Part shown: one piece after another, positions 15,896 to 24,161 of the stretch
Numbering within the stretch: position 1 is the first letter of the stretch
Layout: the number at the start of each line of letters is the position of its first letter
DNA from: Patescibacteria group bacterium
Lineage (GTDB): Bacteria; Patescibacteriota; Microgenomatia; UBA8517
Direction of reading: 5' to 3'
Assembly (NCBI GenBank): GCA_035549555.1
Contig: DASZQR010000010.1
Location: 310,001 to 374,000 of the forward strand
Length of the DNA: 64,000 nucleotides
The notes under the pieces: generated by a model
Databases searched by the model: none
Told to the model about the DNA's origin: nothing
The model's input: the letters and a program-made list of their open reading frames with translations, nothing else
Position numbers and translations under genes: made by a program

Positions 15896-16600
15896 ATGCC
15901 CGAAAGATTTATTAAATCGTCAGATATATTGCCTGTGAAAAAATTACGAGAAGCTGTGCCGATAGTTATTTTGTCTTTTTCACTTGCATTTGCTCCTCAG
16001 GTTACAAATGCTCAAGATACAGACACATGTTTTAAAAATGGTTATGTTAATGTTCCCACCTGCGATCATATTTTTAAAATTTCAAACGAAATAATAAACA
16101 AAGGTTATTACGATTTTCTTGGTTGTTTTGAAAAATCTCTTCCTTCTTATCAAATGACTCATTTAAGTTTAGGTTACAACCTAAAAGGAAAAACTCTTCG
16201 AATGGATAATGACTATGCAAATTACATGAAAGGTCTGGAAGCAGCAAGAATAGGAAAAGATCCGAATATTTTTACTGGAGTTATTGCCGGGCCCGATGTT
16301 TATCTGGGTAGTGCAGCCTGGATTGAAGATATCGACACAAAAATAATACAAGGCCCCGTTCTTCAAAGTGATGAAATTGCAGATTTTGACTGGCGAGCTA
16401 GACTTTATCATTTCAATTCTGCGTTTGAAGTTGACACAACCACTTACCAAAATCTCGACCCTTCAGCAACTGGAGCAGAAAATACAAACATAATATACCA
16501 AGACATTGATAATATAAGTAAACCGGATTTTGATAATATAGTTTATGTAGACTACGCATCTGTCTGGTTAGATAAAGATGGTTATAATTGCCCTTATTAA
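15896..16600 (+). CDS. Secreted protein of unknown function
   Basis: Not recognised. 234 residues with an N-terminal signal peptide: basic start (KKLREA), hydrophobic VPIVILSFSLAFAPQ, and a probable cleavage after VTNA (near residue 39). The mature part is about 195 residues, rich in Asp, Asn and Tyr, with four to five Cys (CFKNG, TCDH, GCFEK, NCPY) that could form disulfides outside the cell. No catalytic motif is apparent. The promoter shares its 17-nt box with the winged-helix gene, suggesting that gene regulates it. It may act on the cell surface, but nothing in the sequence shows how. Confidence 0.7.
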   Translation: MPERFIKSSDILPVKKLREAVPIVILSFSLAFAPQVTNAQDTDTCFKNGYVNVPTCDHIFKISNEIINKGYYDFLGCFEKSLPSYQMTHLSLGYNLKGKTLRMDNDYANYMKGLEAARIGKDPNIFTGVIAGPDVYLGSAAWIEDIDTKIIQGPVLQSDEIADFDWRARLYHFNSAFEVDTTTYQNLDPSATGAENTNIIYQDIDNISKPDFDNIVYVDYASVWLDKDGYNCPY

Positions 16601-16606
16601 AATCCC

Positions 16607-16634
16607 TTGAAATAACCCATAAATAGTGTAATAT
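16607..16634 (+). promoter_or_regulatory. Response-regulator promoter, leaderless spacing
   Basis: TTGAAA (16607-16612), a 16-nt spacer, TAATAT (16629-16634), then 6 nt to the ATG at 16641. Confidence 0.5.
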
Positions 16635-16640
16635 GAGTTC

Positions 16641-17009
16641 ATGGCAAAAATATTAGTCATCGAAGATGAGCCGGATGTAAGAAATCTTTACGCTAGCGTT
16701 CTCCAGCAAAATAGCTTCCAGGTTGACACAGCAGAAGACGGCGAGCAGGGATTAAATAAAATCAGAAATGGCGGTTACAATTTAATTCTTCTTGATGTCA
16801 TGCTTCCGAAAATGGACGCAATTACAGTTCTTCGGGAATTAAGCAAACAAGGTCCAAAAAATCCCAATGGTCCAATAGTTTTATTAACAAATCTTTCCCA
16901 GGAGCCAATTTTCAAAGAGGCAGATAAGCTTGGTGCAAAATATGTAATCCTAAAAACAAGTGTAAATCCCGATCAATTAGTTGAAAAAGTTAAGCAGATG
17001 GTAGTGTAA
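16641..17009 (+). CDS. Response regulator, receiver domain only (CheY-like)
   Basis: A 122-residue receiver domain. It has VIEDEPDVRNLY (acidic pair), the phospho-acceptor Asp in LILLDVMLPKMD near 53, the conserved Thr in IVLLTNLS near 86, and the conserved Lys in YVILKTSVNP near 105. There is no output domain, so it acts through protein contacts. Its 3' end overlaps the convergent histidine kinase by 20 nt, and the kinase is its likely partner. The bare winged-helix protein at 15459 is a candidate output module (inference). Confidence 0.9.
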   Translation: MAKILVIEDEPDVRNLYASVLQQNSFQVDTAEDGEQGLNKIRNGGYNLILLDVMLPKMDAITVLRELSKQGPKNPNGPIVLLTNLSQEPIFKEADKLGAKYVILKTSVNPDQLVEKVKQMVV

Positions 17010-18381
17010 AAATAAATTTACTTCCTTTTCCATATTCGCTTTCCACCCAAATTTTTCCTCCTTGAAGCTCAACAAGTTTGCGAGTTATATAAAGCCCAAG
17101 TCCCGTCCCAGGAGCTTTAGCGACACCTGTCAAACTATTATCAAGTCTCCCAAATTTTGTGAATAATTTAGACAAATCCTCTGCTTTAATACCTATTCCG
17201 TTGTCAGAAACTGAAACATGTATTTCATTATTAACTTTTGTTGCATAAACTTTAACCAAACCACCAGTTGGCGTATATTTAATCGAATTACTAATAAGAT
17301 TAACTATAATTTGTCTTGTTCGATCAATATCCGCTTTAATTGCCAAAACAGAATCAGCTTGAAAATCTAAAGTTATTTTTTTAGGTTGTCCTGTAATTTT
17401 TAATTCATTAACTATTTCTGCCATTAAATCAAATAAATTAAAACTAGTTATATTAAGCATTATTCTTCCCGCTTCTATTCTTGACACGTCAAGCATATCA
17501 TTTACCAAATTTATTGCATGTTCAGTCGCCTTCTGCGCAGTATTTATATTTTGTACTACAACATCAACAGTGTCGTGGTTGTTTAATTCCTTAGCAACTA
17601 AGTAAAGATAATCCTTAACAACAGTAAGTGGGGTCCTCAAATCGTGGCTCGCAATTGATATAAATTCATCTTTCATCTCGTCAACTTTTTGTAAACGCTC
17701 ATTTGCAATTTTCAAATCATTGGTTGTTGTTTCAAGAGAAGTAAATAATTGAGAATTTTGTAAAGCAATCCCTGCACCATCAACAAAAACCCCAATAATA
17801 TCTTTCTCGTATTCTGATAAGTATCTTTTCTTAGAACTGGCGATAAAAACTCCTAGCGGCTTATCAGAAATAAAAATTGGATAAACAATAGTAAGCTGTG
17901 TAGACATTATTTGCTGAATTTTTTCAGACTCATCACTTGACAAAACTGGAATAAAAACATCATCAACATTTGTTGTAAAAAATTCTTTCCTTTCGCGAAG
18001 CGCTTTAGCCATCAAATTATTTTCATCACCAACCGGAATTGCAATTTGAGCAAAAGGAATACTAAGAGCTTTTATTGCCTCGGCTGCCTCAGTTGTATTT
18101 GAAGCTGCAACTCTTCTTATAACTCCTTTTGGTTCATCATAAAGAGCAATAACACCAGTAGCAAAGTCTAGTTCATTTGGCAAAAAATCTGCCAATCTTT
18201 GAATAGTAGATGTCGAATCTGTCTTTTGTAAAAGCAAATTGTCTATTTTTCGAGCTACTTCAAAAGATTTTTTCTCTTTATTATAACTTGCAGTATAACG
18301 TTTATGTTGAATGTAAAAAACTATAGCTTCAAATAAAGTTGTTGCTATAAAAGTAACTACAACAACCAAAACAATTGACAT
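16990..18381 (-). CDS. Sensor histidine kinase (GAF-HisKA-HATPase)
   Basis: 463 residues: one N-terminal membrane helix (VLVVVVTFIATTLFEAIVFY), then a GAF-like sensor region (about 45-210; LGVFIASSKKRYLSEYEK). A coiled segment and HisKA follow, with the phospho-acceptor His in ISIASHDLRTPLTVVKDY near 250. The ATPase domain has the N box NLISNSIKYTP, the G1 box SVSDNGIGIKAEDL, and GTGLGLYITRKLVELQGGKI. With a single N-terminal helix and a cytoplasmic GAF it probably senses an internal signal. It converges on the receiver-only regulator, its probable substrate. TAATAA ends 6 nt before the ATG, a weak -10. Confidence 0.9.
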   Translation of the reverse strand: MSIVLVVVVTFIATTLFEAIVFYIQHKRYTASYNKEKKSFEVARKIDNLLLQKTDSTSTIQRLADFLPNELDFATGVIALYDEPKGVIRRVAASNTTEAAEAIKALSIPFAQIAIPVGDENNLMAKALRERKEFFTTNVDDVFIPVLSSDESEKIQQIMSTQLTIVYPIFISDKPLGVFIASSKKRYLSEYEKDIIGVFVDGAGIALQNSQLFTSLETTTNDLKIANERLQKVDEMKDEFISIASHDLRTPLTVVKDYLYLVAKELNNHDTVDVVVQNINTAQKATEHAINLVNDMLDVSRIEAGRIMLNITSFNLFDLMAEIVNELKITGQPKKITLDFQADSVLAIKADIDRTRQIIVNLISNSIKYTPTGGLVKVYATKVNNEIHVSVSDNGIGIKAEDLSKLFTKFGRLDNSLTGVAKAPGTGLGLYITRKLVELQGGKIWVESEYGKGSKFIFTLPSA

Positions 18382-18416
18382 AGTTCATTATTACATTACC
18401 AGAAACAAAAATGAAG

Positions 18417-18611
18417 TTATTCAAGAGGATCTTCGCTTGATACACTATAATCTACTGCAAGTTCATGTTCTCCATCAATATGACCTTTTAGTTTTTTAAT
18501 CTCCGACTCATCAACTTTTGTAAACGGTTCCAAACTGTTAATTTCAGGTTTTGAACTAATGTGTCCTTCTATAAATTCTTTTTGGATTTCTCTTGGATTT
18601 ATCTCAACCAT
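18417..18611 (-). CDS. Hypothetical small acidic protein (64 aa)
   Basis: Not recognised. Very acidic (KVDESEIKKLKGHIDGEHEL), with no hydrophobic core segment and probably partly disordered. A TATAAT at 18620-18625 lies 8 nt before the ATG. This is the usual near-leaderless arrangement here and the main support for a real gene. Confidence 0.5.
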   Translation of the reverse strand: MVEINPREIQKEFIEGHISSKPEINSLEPFTKVDESEIKKLKGHIDGEHELAVDYSVSSEDPLE

Positions 18612-18652
18612 AGTCTAGTATTATACTTTCTATTAAATAAATCAATAATCTT

Positions 18653-19390
18653 TTAAGGAATCAACAAGTCTGGTTTATTTCTTTGCCTCAAAACTGAATT
18701 AATCTCTTGCACTGAAACATTTCCAGCTCTCATTTGAATAGGCACATCTTTTGTAAAATCAACTAAAGTAGTAGACATCCTTCTTTCTTCAGGTAAGTAC
18801 GATAAATCTTCCTCTAAAATAAAATCAACCTTATCTCCAAATTTATTCCACGCATCTTCAACTTTGATAATCGTTGGCTCATGACTTTCATTTGCAGAGG
18901 TACCAAACAACGCTCTTCCTCCTAAATTTTGAAATTGAGTCATTATAATATTTATTGGGTCATATTCTGACCAAATCGACATAATAGTACCATCAACTGT
19001 CATATGTTCTGGAACTTCTGATTTTGCTGGCAATCTAACACCCAATGCATGCAATTTTGTTTGAAAATGTTTTATATCTTCCTGGGTATAAGAAGTTTTA
19101 GAAAAGTCGACATGTGAATGCAAATTATCAGGACGAATTATAGCACTAAGAATTTTTCCAGGTGCTCTATGTTTTATATCATACATAACACGAGCATTTG
19201 CTTCCTTGTTATCATAATCTCCAAAGAATCCAAACGGTCCTTTAAACGGAGCTATACCAACACCTCCATTTTTTATTATATTTGCAGCTATTACTAAATC
19301 ACCATGTCGATTCGCCTGAAGTCGAAGAGCTTTCCCTTGTTCTATTTTTAAAGGAGTGGCTAAACTTTCAACTGTTCTACTATCTGACAT
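18653..19390 (-). CDS. Divergent Sua5/YrdC-family protein
   Basis: A 245-residue protein that fits the Sua5/YciO/YrdC fold. IIKNGGVGIAPFKGPFGFFG corresponds to the 'GGVIAYPTETVYGLG' start. KEANARVMYDIKHRAPGK matches the 'IFxxKxRP' segment. ALFGTSANESHEPTI matches the conserved SAN motif, and TTLVDFTKD-PIQMRAGNVS matches 'STIVD...RxGxI'. Family members make threonylcarbamoyl-AMP for tRNA t6A. Here the substrate loop lacks the usual Thr/Glu and KRP residues, so it may be a paralogue with another role. A strong promoter (TTGATA-N17-TATAAT) lies 6 nt before the ATG. Confidence 0.65.
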   Translation of the reverse strand: MSDSRTVESLATPLKIEQGKALRLQANRHGDLVIAANIIKNGGVGIAPFKGPFGFFGDYDNKEANARVMYDIKHRAPGKILSAIIRPDNLHSHVDFSKTSYTQEDIKHFQTKLHALGVRLPAKSEVPEHMTVDGTIMSIWSEYDPINIIMTQFQNLGGRALFGTSANESHEPTIIKVEDAWNKFGDKVDFILEEDLSYLPEERRMSTTLVDFTKDVPIQMRAGNVSVQEINSVLRQRNKPDLLIP

Positions 19391-19396
19391 TTTAAA

Positions 19397-19425
19397 ATTA
19401 TATCTCTTCCCTTAATAATTATCAA
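19397..19425 (-). promoter_or_regulatory. Promoter of the Sua5-like gene, leaderless spacing
   Basis: On the minus strand: TTGATA (19420-19425), a 17-nt spacer, TATAAT (19397-19402), then 6 nt to the ATG. This is the best consensus example of the pattern in the window. Confidence 0.65.
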
Positions 19426-19437
19426 TATTATAGGATT

Positions 19438-19842
19438 TTAGTTTTCCAAAACTTCTACAGCTGCTTTAGCACATTCTGCATCTTGTGATGTATCAGCAGA
19501 CCCACCAACACCAACAGCTCCTATCACTTTCCCTTCTTTTTTAACCGGTAACCCTCCAGCAATTGCTGTTAATTGACCTCCAAAAAGTGTATTCACACCA
19601 AAATATGGTTTATTATCTGCCGCATAAGCAAGCAGTGTTGATGTAGGCATCATTAAATTTGCAGATGTAAATGCCTTTTCAAAAGCAAATTTTGGACTTA
19701 TATAAAAAGCTCCATCCATTTTACTTCCTGCGATTAAGACTCCGTGATCGTCCGTAATAGCGATAGAAACTTCAACTTTTAATTCTTTTGCTTTATTTTC
19801 AGCAGCTTCTAATGCTTTCTTAGCTTTTTCAAGAGTTATCAA
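19438..19842 (-). CDS. GlcG/HbpS-family heme-binding/degrading-like protein
   Basis: About 134 residues matching the GlcG/HbpS (Haem_degrading) family. It has ITLEKAKKALEAAENKAKE, VSIAITDDHGVLIAGSKMDGA, KFAFEKAFTSANLMMPT, and the glycine-rich GGLPVKKEGKVIGAVGVGGS. Members bind heme or small acids, or act as accessory proteins for glycolate or propanediol use; a substrate cannot be assigned. The start is set by the window's strongest Shine-Dalgarno, AGGGGGTGAT, placed 5 nt before a TTG at 19840-19842. A GTG at 19851 lies inside that site and is less likely. This gene clearly uses a leader. Confidence 0.8.
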   Translation of the reverse strand: MITLEKAKKALEAAENKAKELKVEVSIAITDDHGVLIAGSKMDGAFYISPKFAFEKAFTSANLMMPTSTLLAYAADNKPYFGVNTLFGGQLTAIAGGLPVKKEGKVIGAVGVGGSADTSQDAECAKAAVEVLEN

Positions 19843-19873
19843 AAAAATCACCCCCTGTATTTATTTATACACT

Positions 19874-20194
19874 TTATTTTGAAGTATTCAAAGAAAACAT
19901 TATCTTTTTTACTTTTAAAACCTGCTCACAAATTGTTTCGTCAGATATTTCTTCGTCGCTTGCACTATTAAATATCAAGTTTCTCATTTCTGTTAAATCT
20001 AATTGTTCCCCTCTTTTTCGGAGATATCCATATATTTTTCCGTTTATAAAAACAGCATCCCCAGCAGGAGTTCCCTTTTTAAGAGTAATACCATCAAAAC
20101 TGTTGCGTGAGGATATTTTTTCACAGAACCATGCAACAAACGCTTCCGCATAGGCATCAAGTTCACCTTCAACTATCCTATCAGGACTTCTCAT
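19874..20194 (-). CDS. Hypothetical protein (106 aa)
   Basis: Not recognised. A soluble protein with AYAEAFVAWFCEKISSRN, then DAVFINGKIYGYLRKRGEQ and an acidic helical C-terminus. The first ATG is at 20200, but TATAAT (20201-20206) is immediately upstream. The ATG at 20192-20194 has the 6-nt spacing seen elsewhere, so I chose it. It lies 29 nt downstream of htpX and may also be read from the lemA promoter. Confidence 0.55.
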   Translation of the reverse strand: MRSPDRIVEGELDAYAEAFVAWFCEKISSRNSFDGITLKKGTPAGDAVFINGKIYGYLRKRGEQLDLTEMRNLIFNSASDEEISDETICEQVLKVKKIMFSLNTSK

Positions 20195-20223
20195 ATACAT
20201 ATTATAGGCCCAAGTGTCAAGAA

Positions 20224-21171
20224 TTACATCATTTTCTGGAGTGCAGCAATTCTATCCTTTATAGGAGGGTGGGTATTAAATAAATTACTAAACCAGCTCA
20301 CAGCCTTGTGCCCTTCTTTAAAAGGATTAATTATATATAAATGTGCGGTTGCTTTATTTGCTTCTTTCAAAGGTTCATCAACAACTGAAATTTTTTCAAG
20401 AGCATGAATTAATCCTGAAGGCTGCCTTGTCAGCTCAACACTCCCAGCATCAGCCATAAATTCTCTTCGTCTTGAAATCGCAAGTTGTATTAATGTTGCA
20501 ACAATAGGCGACAAAAGCGCAAATAAAAATCCCAAGATTAAAAATATTGCTCCCAGCTGTCCGCTTTCGCTGTCATTGTTGCGGCGTCTTCCTCCAAATC
20601 CTCCAAACATACTCATTCTCAAAAACCAGTCACCAAGAAGTGCAACCAAACCAACCATAACTGCAACTAAAGCCCCAAGTCTTGTATCATAATTTCGTAC
20701 ATGTGTCATTTCATGTCCAATAACTCCTTCAAGCTCTGTACGGTTTAATCGATCAAGAAGCCCTCGAGTCGCAGCAATTGCGGCATGGTTTGGATCGCGC
20801 CCTGTTGCAAAAGCATTTGGCGCATCATCTTCAATTACATATAATTTTGGAGTTGGCACTCCGGCAGCAATCGCCATATTTTGTGCTACAGTATAAAATT
20901 CAAAATCACGCTGCCTTGAAGCAGGCCTCGCCCCGGACATTGTAAGAACAACTTTATCGCTCCAATAATATCCAGCAAAGCTCATTACGCCTGAAACAAT
21001 TAGAGCAATCCCTGCAATCCCAAGCCCCCCGACTTCATAACCGAAATAATAGGCAAATGCATTCGAAATTATATATACAAATAGGGCAACAAAGAGAACA
21101 AACCCAATCACAACAATTAGGCTTTTTCTCTTATTTACAGAAATTGCTTCGTAAAAATTATTTACTGCCAT
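20224..21171 (-). CDS. htpX: Membrane zinc metalloprotease HtpX (M48)
   Basis: 315 residues. There are two N-terminal membrane helices (VVIGFVLFVALFVYIISNAF and a second near 50), the catalytic zinc motif HEMTHVRNYD near 149-158, two further membrane segments (LGALVAVMVGLVALLGDWFL, AIFLILGFLFALLSPIVATL), and the third-ligand region REFMADAGSVELT. HtpX degrades misfolded membrane proteins. It follows lemA by 1 nt; the lemA-htpX pair is common in many bacteria. It contains a Gly/Arg/Asn-rich loop (GGFGGRRRNN). Confidence 0.94.
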   Translation of the reverse strand: MAVNNFYEAISVNKRKSLIVVIGFVLFVALFVYIISNAFAYYFGYEVGGLGIAGIALIVSGVMSFAGYYWSDKVVLTMSGARPASRQRDFEFYTVAQNMAIAAGVPTPKLYVIEDDAPNAFATGRDPNHAAIAATRGLLDRLNRTELEGVIGHEMTHVRNYDTRLGALVAVMVGLVALLGDWFLRMSMFGGFGGRRRNNDSESGQLGAIFLILGFLFALLSPIVATLIQLAISRRREFMADAGSVELTRQPSGLIHALEKISVVDEPLKEANKATAHLYIINPFKEGHKAVSWFSNLFNTHPPIKDRIAALQKMM

Positions 21172-21172
21172 A

Positions 21173-21763
21173 TCAAAGGCTTACTTTTGGAGTTTGTGTA
21201 TCAGCGTCACTTACGTTCAAAAATTCTCCATCAGTAGGTGTAATTAATCCTTTCATTTCTTGGACATTCATCATGTTTGCAATAATGTTTGTAGGAAAAG
21301 TTACTCGCCTTGAATTAAAGTCTGCTGTCAAATCAATCAAAAGTCTTCTTGAATACATAATTTTATCAGCTGTATCTCGAAGTTCATCCATCAAATTTTG
21401 CACCAAAGTATTAGCTTTAAGCTCAGGATTACTTTCAACTGCAATAGAAAGCTTTGGCAAAACTGCATTAAGCTGAGCTCCAGCATCAGACATTTTCTGT
21501 AAGTTTCCGCTTCCAACTGCTCCAGCAACTGCCTTTCTGGCATCAGTAAGCATTTTATAAACTTCTTTTTCGTGAGTTAAATATCCTTTTGCGGAAGCTT
21601 CCAAATTTGGAATTAAATCAGCTTGTCTCTTTAATTGGTTTCCAATCTCTTGAACCGCTGCGTTAATACGTACCTTTGCCTGTGCAAAAAAATTGTAAGT
21701 GCTCATCAGCCAAAGCCCAATTCCAACAACAATTACAAGTAAAATTATTAAAAATAAATTCAT
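21173..21763 (-). CDS. lemA: LemA family protein
   Basis: 196 residues: one N-terminal membrane helix (LFLIILLVIVVGIGLWLMS), then the LemA coiled-coil core (VRINAAVQEIGNQLKRQADL, IPNLEASAKGY, and the Tyr/Arg-rich ADKIMYSRRLL). The C-terminal part ends with a FPTNIIANMMN-type motif. Function is unsettled in the family; it usually pairs with HtpX or a TPM-domain protein at the membrane. It has a true leader: TATAAT at 21796-21801 and the Shine-Dalgarno AAGGTGA at 21771-21777, 7 nt before the ATG. Confidence 0.92.
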   Translation of the reverse strand: MNLFLIILLVIVVGIGLWLMSTYNFFAQAKVRINAAVQEIGNQLKRQADLIPNLEASAKGYLTHEKEVYKMLTDARKAVAGAVGSGNLQKMSDAGAQLNAVLPKLSIAVESNPELKANTLVQNLMDELRDTADKIMYSRRLLIDLTADFNSRRVTFPTNIIANMMNVQEMKGLITPTDGEFLNVSDADTQTPKVSL

Positions 21764-21770
21764 AAATAAA

Positions 21771-21801
21771 TCACCTTCATTTCCATTACTAATATATTAT
21801 A
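21771..21801 (-). promoter_or_regulatory. lemA-htpX promoter and strong Shine-Dalgarno
   Basis: TATAAT (21796-21801) and AAGGTGA (21771-21777) precede the lemA ATG. This is one of the few genes here with a leader and a good ribosome binding site. Confidence 0.6.
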
Positions 21802-21830
21802 CTCTATACAAAGCTTAATAAATCCTGAAG

Positions 21831-22196
21831 TTAGCTAGATGGCTTAAAATCGCACATCACTAAAAGCTCGCCATTTTCGAGCGGATATTCATCATCGTAT
21901 TGCGAAACGATTTTTTCAATTCTCTCATCCAAATTTCTATAAATTTCCATTGTATAGCTTGGTCGACGGACATATAGCGTCAATTGAGTAACAGTACTCT
22001 CCTGATCCCTATATACCTCTAACGACAACTGAGTATTCAAATCAAACTCCCGTCTACATGCACCTATCACCTTAGAGGCATACTCAACCACTAAAGGATG
22101 TGAACTTAAATAATTAGCAACATCCACTCCATCAGGGACTACAATATTATTTTCTCGATATCCCTTTATTAAATTTTCTGATTCAGTTAATGACAT
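21831..22196 (-). CDS. Hypothetical protein (121 aa)
   Basis: Not recognised. A soluble alpha/beta protein with a central beta-rich stretch (TQLSLEVYRDQESTVTQLTL, YVRRPSYTMEIYR) and acidic ends (SQYDDEYPLENGELLVMCDF). The charged alternating pattern could be a small binding domain. TATAAT (22203-22208) is 6 nt before the ATG, with TTGAAA (22228-22233) behind it. Confidence 0.55.
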   Translation of the reverse strand: MSLTESENLIKGYRENNIVVPDGVDVANYLSSHPLVVEYASKVIGACRREFDLNTQLSLEVYRDQESTVTQLTLYVRRPSYTMEIYRNLDERIEKIVSQYDDEYPLENGELLVMCDFKPSS

Positions 22197-22202
22197 AACA
22201 GG

Positions 22203-22233
22203 ATTATAACATCAATTTTTCAAATTCTTTCAA
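22203..22233 (-). promoter_or_regulatory. Promoter of the 22196 gene, leaderless spacing
   Basis: On the minus strand: TTGAAA (22228-22233), a 19-nt spacer, TATAAT (22203-22208), then 6 nt to the ATG. It lies in the end of the polX gene. Confidence 0.5.
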
Positions 22234-23973
22234 ATTTCTGGTATTTACAATATCTTTTTTCTCGCACCAGCCTCGTCTGGCAACACTAATTCCCCATTTC
22301 ATATTATCCATACTATCAACGTAATGCGTATCTGTATCAATTGTGAATTTCATTCCTTTTCGTAGCGCATCATGCACTAAAATATCGGGAAGATCCAAAC
22401 GTGACGGATCTGAATTTATTTCCATAAAAATATTCCTTTTAACGGCTTCGCCGAATATTGAATCCCAATCAGCATCAATACTTGGTCTTTGATTAAGAAG
22501 CCTTCCTGTAGGATGTGCAAATACTTTAACTTTTGGATAACTCAAAGCTTTTAAAATTCTCTCAGTCATTTTGTTTTTAGGCAAATCAAAACTGGAATGA
22601 ATAGAAACCAGTGCAAAATCTAAAGTTTTTAAACCTTCTTCAGGAACTGGCAAACTTCCATCTGGCAAAATATCAATTTCCAAACTATTAAATGCCCTAA
22701 AATTTTTGAGACTAGAATTTAATTTGTCGACAGCTTCTCTTTTTCGTTTTAATAATTCAATAATCTGATTTGCGTTGTGTTTACTTTTGCTCGGATTATG
22801 CTCACTAAAAGCAACGTATTCATACCCCAAACTTTTTGCTCTTTCACAAATTGTTTTCATAGAAGAACTTCCCAGATCATGGCTTGTTTCAATATCAAAG
22901 TCGCTATGAATATGTAAATCACCTTTCATATCTTTCAGCTCGACAAGCTTTGGCAATTTATGCGCTAGTGCCGCTTTTATTTCTCCGTCATCTTCGCGAA
23001 TTTCTGGAGGAATCCAGTCCATTTTTAGCCATTTTTCATAAAAATCTTTTTCACTTGCAATTTCCACAAGAGAATTTTTATCTCCAGGCTTTGTGTAAAT
23101 TCCATAATCGCTTAGCGAAAGTCCTTTTTTTAAAGAAAACTCACGAAGAGCAACATTATGATTTTTCCCTCCAGTGAAATGTTGTAACAGTGCTCCATAA
23201 GCTTGAGGCTCACAAGTAATCATATCGACTCTAACATTTCCAGGCAGAAGTATCGCCGCAGTTCGCTCTCCTTTTTCAATAATTCTTGTTGCCCGTGGAA
23301 ACTTTGTGAAATATTCAATCACGTCGTCTACTTTTTTGGTAGCTGTAGCAAAATCAATATCGCCAATTGTAGAGACTTGTCTTCGAAGTGACCCAAGGGT
23401 CTCAATTCTCTCAACATTTTTGTTTTGTTTCATATAATTCATAATTTCCTCAGCAATCTCCATTGCATACGGCAAAAGCATTCTTGAAGGCTCTTTTTTT
23501 TCAAATTCATCAATCTGCTTTAAAATCTTTTCCTGTGACTGCTCTCCAAATCCCTCCATTTCGGCAATTTTATTATCATTCGCAGCTTTTTTTAAATCAC
23601 TTAAATTTTTAATTTTCAGTTGCATAACTAATTTACTCGCTGTTTTCACTCCGATTCCAGGAATTTTCATAAGCTGAAAAACAATTGCAGGAATACCTTT
23701 TGTTAGCTCATCAAAATGTTTTGAATGTCCTGTTCTAAAAATTTCATCCAAATGCTCTTGTATAGATTTTCCCAGTCCATCCACTTCATCCATTTTATTT
23801 TCTTCCCATAAATCTTTTAGTTCGCTTGTTGCATGCTCGACAGAGTCCGCTGCTCTCTCATAGGCAATAATCTTAAATTTATTATTTTTCGCATCTTGAA
23901 GTTCATACGCAGCAGCAATGTCTCGAAGTAGTTCAGCAATTTCAATATTAGTCATTTCTTTTGAAGTTTTCAT
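22204..23973 (-). CDS. polX: Family X DNA polymerase / PHP phosphoesterase
   Basis: 589 residues with the standard bacterial PolX layout. There is an N-terminal 8-kDa-like region (IEIAELLRDIAAAYELQDAK), helix-hairpin-helix (IPGIGVKTASKLV), and the nucleotidyltransferase palm with GSLRRQVSTIGDIDFA, where the Asp pair binds metal. The C-terminal PHP domain starts GDLHIHSDFD near 345 and includes AFSEHNPSKSKHN, VFAHPTGRLLNQR and DTDTHYVDS. It fills gaps in base-excision repair, and the PHP part trims 3' ends. The -10 (TATATT, 23980-23985) lies 6 nt before the first ATG. A second ATG at 23955 is possible. Confidence 0.92.
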   Translation of the reverse strand: MKTSKEMTNIEIAELLRDIAAAYELQDAKNNKFKIIAYERAADSVEHATSELKDLWEENKMDEVDGLGKSIQEHLDEIFRTGHSKHFDELTKGIPAIVFQLMKIPGIGVKTASKLVMQLKIKNLSDLKKAANDNKIAEMEGFGEQSQEKILKQIDEFEKKEPSRMLLPYAMEIAEEIMNYMKQNKNVERIETLGSLRRQVSTIGDIDFATATKKVDDVIEYFTKFPRATRIIEKGERTAAILLPGNVRVDMITCEPQAYGALLQHFTGGKNHNVALREFSLKKGLSLSDYGIYTKPGDKNSLVEIASEKDFYEKWLKMDWIPPEIREDDGEIKAALAHKLPKLVELKDMKGDLHIHSDFDIETSHDLGSSSMKTICERAKSLGYEYVAFSEHNPSKSKHNANQIIELLKRKREAVDKLNSSLKNFRAFNSLEIDILPDGSLPVPEEGLKTLDFALVSIHSSFDLPKNKMTERILKALSYPKVKVFAHPTGRLLNQRPSIDADWDSIFGEAVKRNIFMEINSDPSRLDLPDILVHDALRKGMKFTIDTDTHYVDSMDNMKWGISVARRGWCEKKDIVNTRNLKEFEKLML

Positions 23974-24001
23974 AGACTTAATATATCACATAAGATATAA
24001 T
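23973..24001 (+). promoter_or_regulatory. tRNA-Asp promoter, overlapping the divergent polX promoter
   Basis: TAGACT (23973-23978), a 17-nt spacer, TATAAT (23996-24001), with the tRNA starting 10 nt later. The polX -10 (TATATT, minus, 23980-23985) lies inside the spacer. Confidence 0.6.
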
Positions 24002-24011
24002 ACAAACATTC

Positions 24012-24083
24012 GGGGTCGTAGTTCATCGGCTAGAATAACTCCCTGTCACGGAGTAGAGGTGGGTTCGACTCCCATCGATCCCG
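24012..24083 (+). tRNA. tRNA-Asp (GTC)
   Basis: Full cloverleaf: acceptor GGGGTCG/CGATCCC with one G-U pair, anticodon stem ACTCC/GGAGT around the loop CTGTCAC (anticodon GTC), T arm GTGGG-TTCGACT-CCCAT, and discriminator G. CCA is not encoded. Confidence 0.95.
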
Positions 24084-24161
24084 CAAAATCCCCCATTGAC
24101 AAGTCATTAATAATATCTTAAATTCTCCTTTAACAACTTCTGCCCATAGTTGATAGTCAAC

